Origin: Cololabis saira
Taxonomy: Eukaryota; Chordata; Actinopteri; Beloniformes; Belonidae
Direction: 5' to 3'
DNA length: 64,000 bases
Assembly: GCF_033807715.1 (NCBI RefSeq)
Contig: NC_084607.1
Span: forward strand, 13,838,441-13,902,440
Of the stretch, positions 62,430 through 64,000 are shown piece by piece (the stretch's first letter is position 1; each line of letters starts with the position of its first letter). A model generated the notes under the pieces. It did not search any database. It was not told where the DNA came from and saw only the letters and a program-made list of their open reading frames with translations. Made by a program: the position numbers and the translations under genes.

Positions 62430-62785
62430 CCTCACTGGGGGGAAGGGAGGGCCAAGAAGAACTGAAGAACCGAAGAACAGAGGGACTGGGGGGATCAGTC
62501 AGTGTGCAATACCTGTGCAATAACCAGGACAGTGCAATAACTTGTGCAATATTACACAACACTTTTTCTATCCATATAATTCTTTTTATGCACTTTTTAT
62601 TTTTATTATAGTTTTTACCTTTTATTTCTATTTTTATCATTTTTATCTTATCTTTATATGGGTGTTTGGCTTTTGATTTGGCGTTTGATTCGTAAATGAC
62701 AGTGCTGTGTGTGTGAGATGGGGATGTCAATTTCCCCGAGGGAACCTCCCAAAGGGATTGATAAAGTTATTTTTTTATGTTAAAG
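62430..62785 (+). mobile_element. Rex1/Babar-like LINE 3'UTR fragment
   Basis: Contains the repeated GTGCAATA words (GTGCAATAACTTGTGCAATA), T-rich sequence, then ATTTCCCCGAGGGA and GGGATTGATAAAG, the usual 3' end of these fish LINEs. Confidence 0.6.
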
Positions 62786-62793
62786 TCAGTACA

Positions 62794-62914
62794 AGATTGC
62801 AAATAGTTAATGCATGTCTTATTGACAAATAAAATAAGACTTTTGATTATACAGTGCTTTAATACTATATTCAATGTAAACATTTTCAAATATAAGAATA
62901 AAGAAATAAACATT
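62794..62914 (+). repeat. 121-bp direct repeat, left copy
   Basis: Begins AGATTGCAAATAGTTAATGC. Repeated with about 8-9 differences at 63362-63482, the two bracketing a LINE fragment. Confidence 0.9.
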
Positions 62915-63142
62915 TACCTGTCCAGGACCAGGAAACGGGCAGGTAGCATCTCTGCAGACCCCTCACACCCGGAACCGGTCTGTTTGAACTCCTCCCCTCT
63001 GGACGGACTACAGAGCTCTGTACGCCAAAACCTCCAGACTCAGAGACAGTTTCTTCCTCCAAGCTGTTGCTCTGATGAACTCTCATCACTCATAGAGTCT
63101 CAGAGTAATCAACCACTGTGCAATAATAATAATAATAATAAC

Positions 63143-63184
<42 letters not shown>

Positions 63185-63361
63185 CACAATCATATGCTGT
63201 AACAATGCACCTTTCAATAACCATGTCTACCTCATACTGCTGCACCTTTCACTTTAAAAAAAAATTGTATATATGTCAAATTCCCTGTCTCGTTTCTCGG
63301 AGTCAAATTCCCTGTCTCGTTTGACCTGACTTGGCCAAATACACACCTGATTCTGATTGTG
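62915..63361 (+). mobile_element. Rex1/Babar-like LINE C-terminal remnant
   Basis: RKRAGSISADPSHPEP in one frame and YRALYAKTSRLRDSFFLQAV then ALMNSHHS and a stop in another: a frameshifted C-terminus of the Rex1/Babar type. An AAT repeat and a 3'UTR-like tail follow. Bracketed by the 121-bp direct repeats. Confidence 0.7.
63121..63183 (+). repeat. AAT trinucleotide microsatellite
   Basis: About 20 AAT/ATA units with one AAC, inside the LINE remnant. Confidence 0.97.
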
Positions 63362-63482
63362 AGATTGCAAATAGTTAATGCATGGCTTATTTACAAATAA
63401 AATAAGGCTTTTCATTATACAGTGCTTTAATACTATATCCAATGTAAACATTTGTAAATATAAGAATAAGAAAATAAACATT
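63362..63482 (+). repeat. 121-bp direct repeat, right copy
   Basis: Partner of 62794-62914, same length. Confidence 0.9.
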
Positions 63483-63624
63483 GAGCATGGAATGATTGTA
63501 TTTTATATATAATTGTATTATATACTATATGACAATGTAAGGGGGGGCTGAACTTGATCAGCTTTGCTTCCTTCAGCTCTTTCTCGAACTTGTACTTCAT
63601 CGCAATGTGCTATTTTTTAATATT

Positions 63625-63775
63625 TTTTGAATTTTGAATTTGAATTGAATTTATTTCGAAAATGTATATAAAAAATAAAAATAAACCGTAACATCTTCAT
63701 ATGCACATAGGTTCAAAAAAGGAGTAGGAAGAAGTATACACTTTTCCTAGTTCCTACCCCTTTATAACTATGAAT
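63625..63775 (-). mobile_element. LINE 3' end
   Basis: On the minus strand: AGGGGTAGGAACTAGGAAAA, TCTTCCTACTCCTTTTTTGA, then AAATAAATTCAATTCAAATT, a known style of fish LINE 3' end with short tail repeats. AT-rich simple sequence follows to the window end. Confidence 0.5.
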
Positions 63776-64000
63776 TTACATTATTATTATTATATCTACA
63801 CAATATCCATATAAATATAGTCTATATAAATACTACGTAAACATCCCTATTACTACATAATTATCCATATAAGTATATAGAAAATATAAATATTACATAA
63901 ATATTATATCAATATATAGAAATTACAAATATTATATAAAGCTATATAAATATATACTATATATACTACATAAATATCCTTATAACATATATTACATAAC

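Overview
The window is vertebrate nuclear DNA, almost certainly from a ray-finned (teleost) fish. It has one multi-exon gene with GT-AG introns, many dinucleotide and tetranucleotide microsatellites, and a dense, nested load of fish-type transposons: hAT, Harbinger-like, TTAA-target and Tc1-like miniature elements, plus 5'-truncated L2, L1/Tx1 and Rex1/Babar-like LINEs. No prokaryotic, viral or organellar genes were seen. There are no operons, so most of the six-frame ORFs are chance.

The gene is baiap3 (BAI1-associated protein 3, a Munc13/UNC13-family C2-MUN-C2 protein) on the minus strand. I assembled 33 coding exons, from the ATG at 46885 to the stop at 11924. All splice phases agree, the joined CDS is 3,519 nt (1,172 residues plus stop), and the order of motifs follows human BAIAP3 (about 1,187 residues, from memory) from end to end. 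The protein has an N-terminal segment, a C2A domain (exons 6-11), a long MUN/MHD region (about exons 13-29), a C2B domain (exons 30-32) and a short basic/acidic helical tail (exon 33). An acceptor lies nine bases before the ATG, so at least one 5' non-coding exon lies upstream (above 46894) and was not securely found.

Layout. 1-11.9 kb: sequence downstream of baiap3, with a tandem-repeat-bearing hAT element (4452-5215), a TTAA-flanked MITE (9925-10253) and a LINE 3' end (2795-3191), but no recognised gene. 11.9-46.9 kb: baiap3, its introns packed with transposons, several within 20-30 nt of splice sites. 46.9-64 kb: upstream region with two weak exon candidates, two further hAT-type elements (54410-55292, 57245-57924), a 0.55-kb pyrimidine satellite and Rex1-like LINE pieces.

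The most unusual structure is a pair of abutting perfect palindromes at 33642-33818 (45-bp arms with a 3-nt centre, and 43-bp arms with a 1-nt centre). Their layout matches a hairpin-capped, dumbbell-like DNA opened in the middle of one strand. A second theme is that three of the four complete hAT-type elements carry their own expanded internal tandem array.
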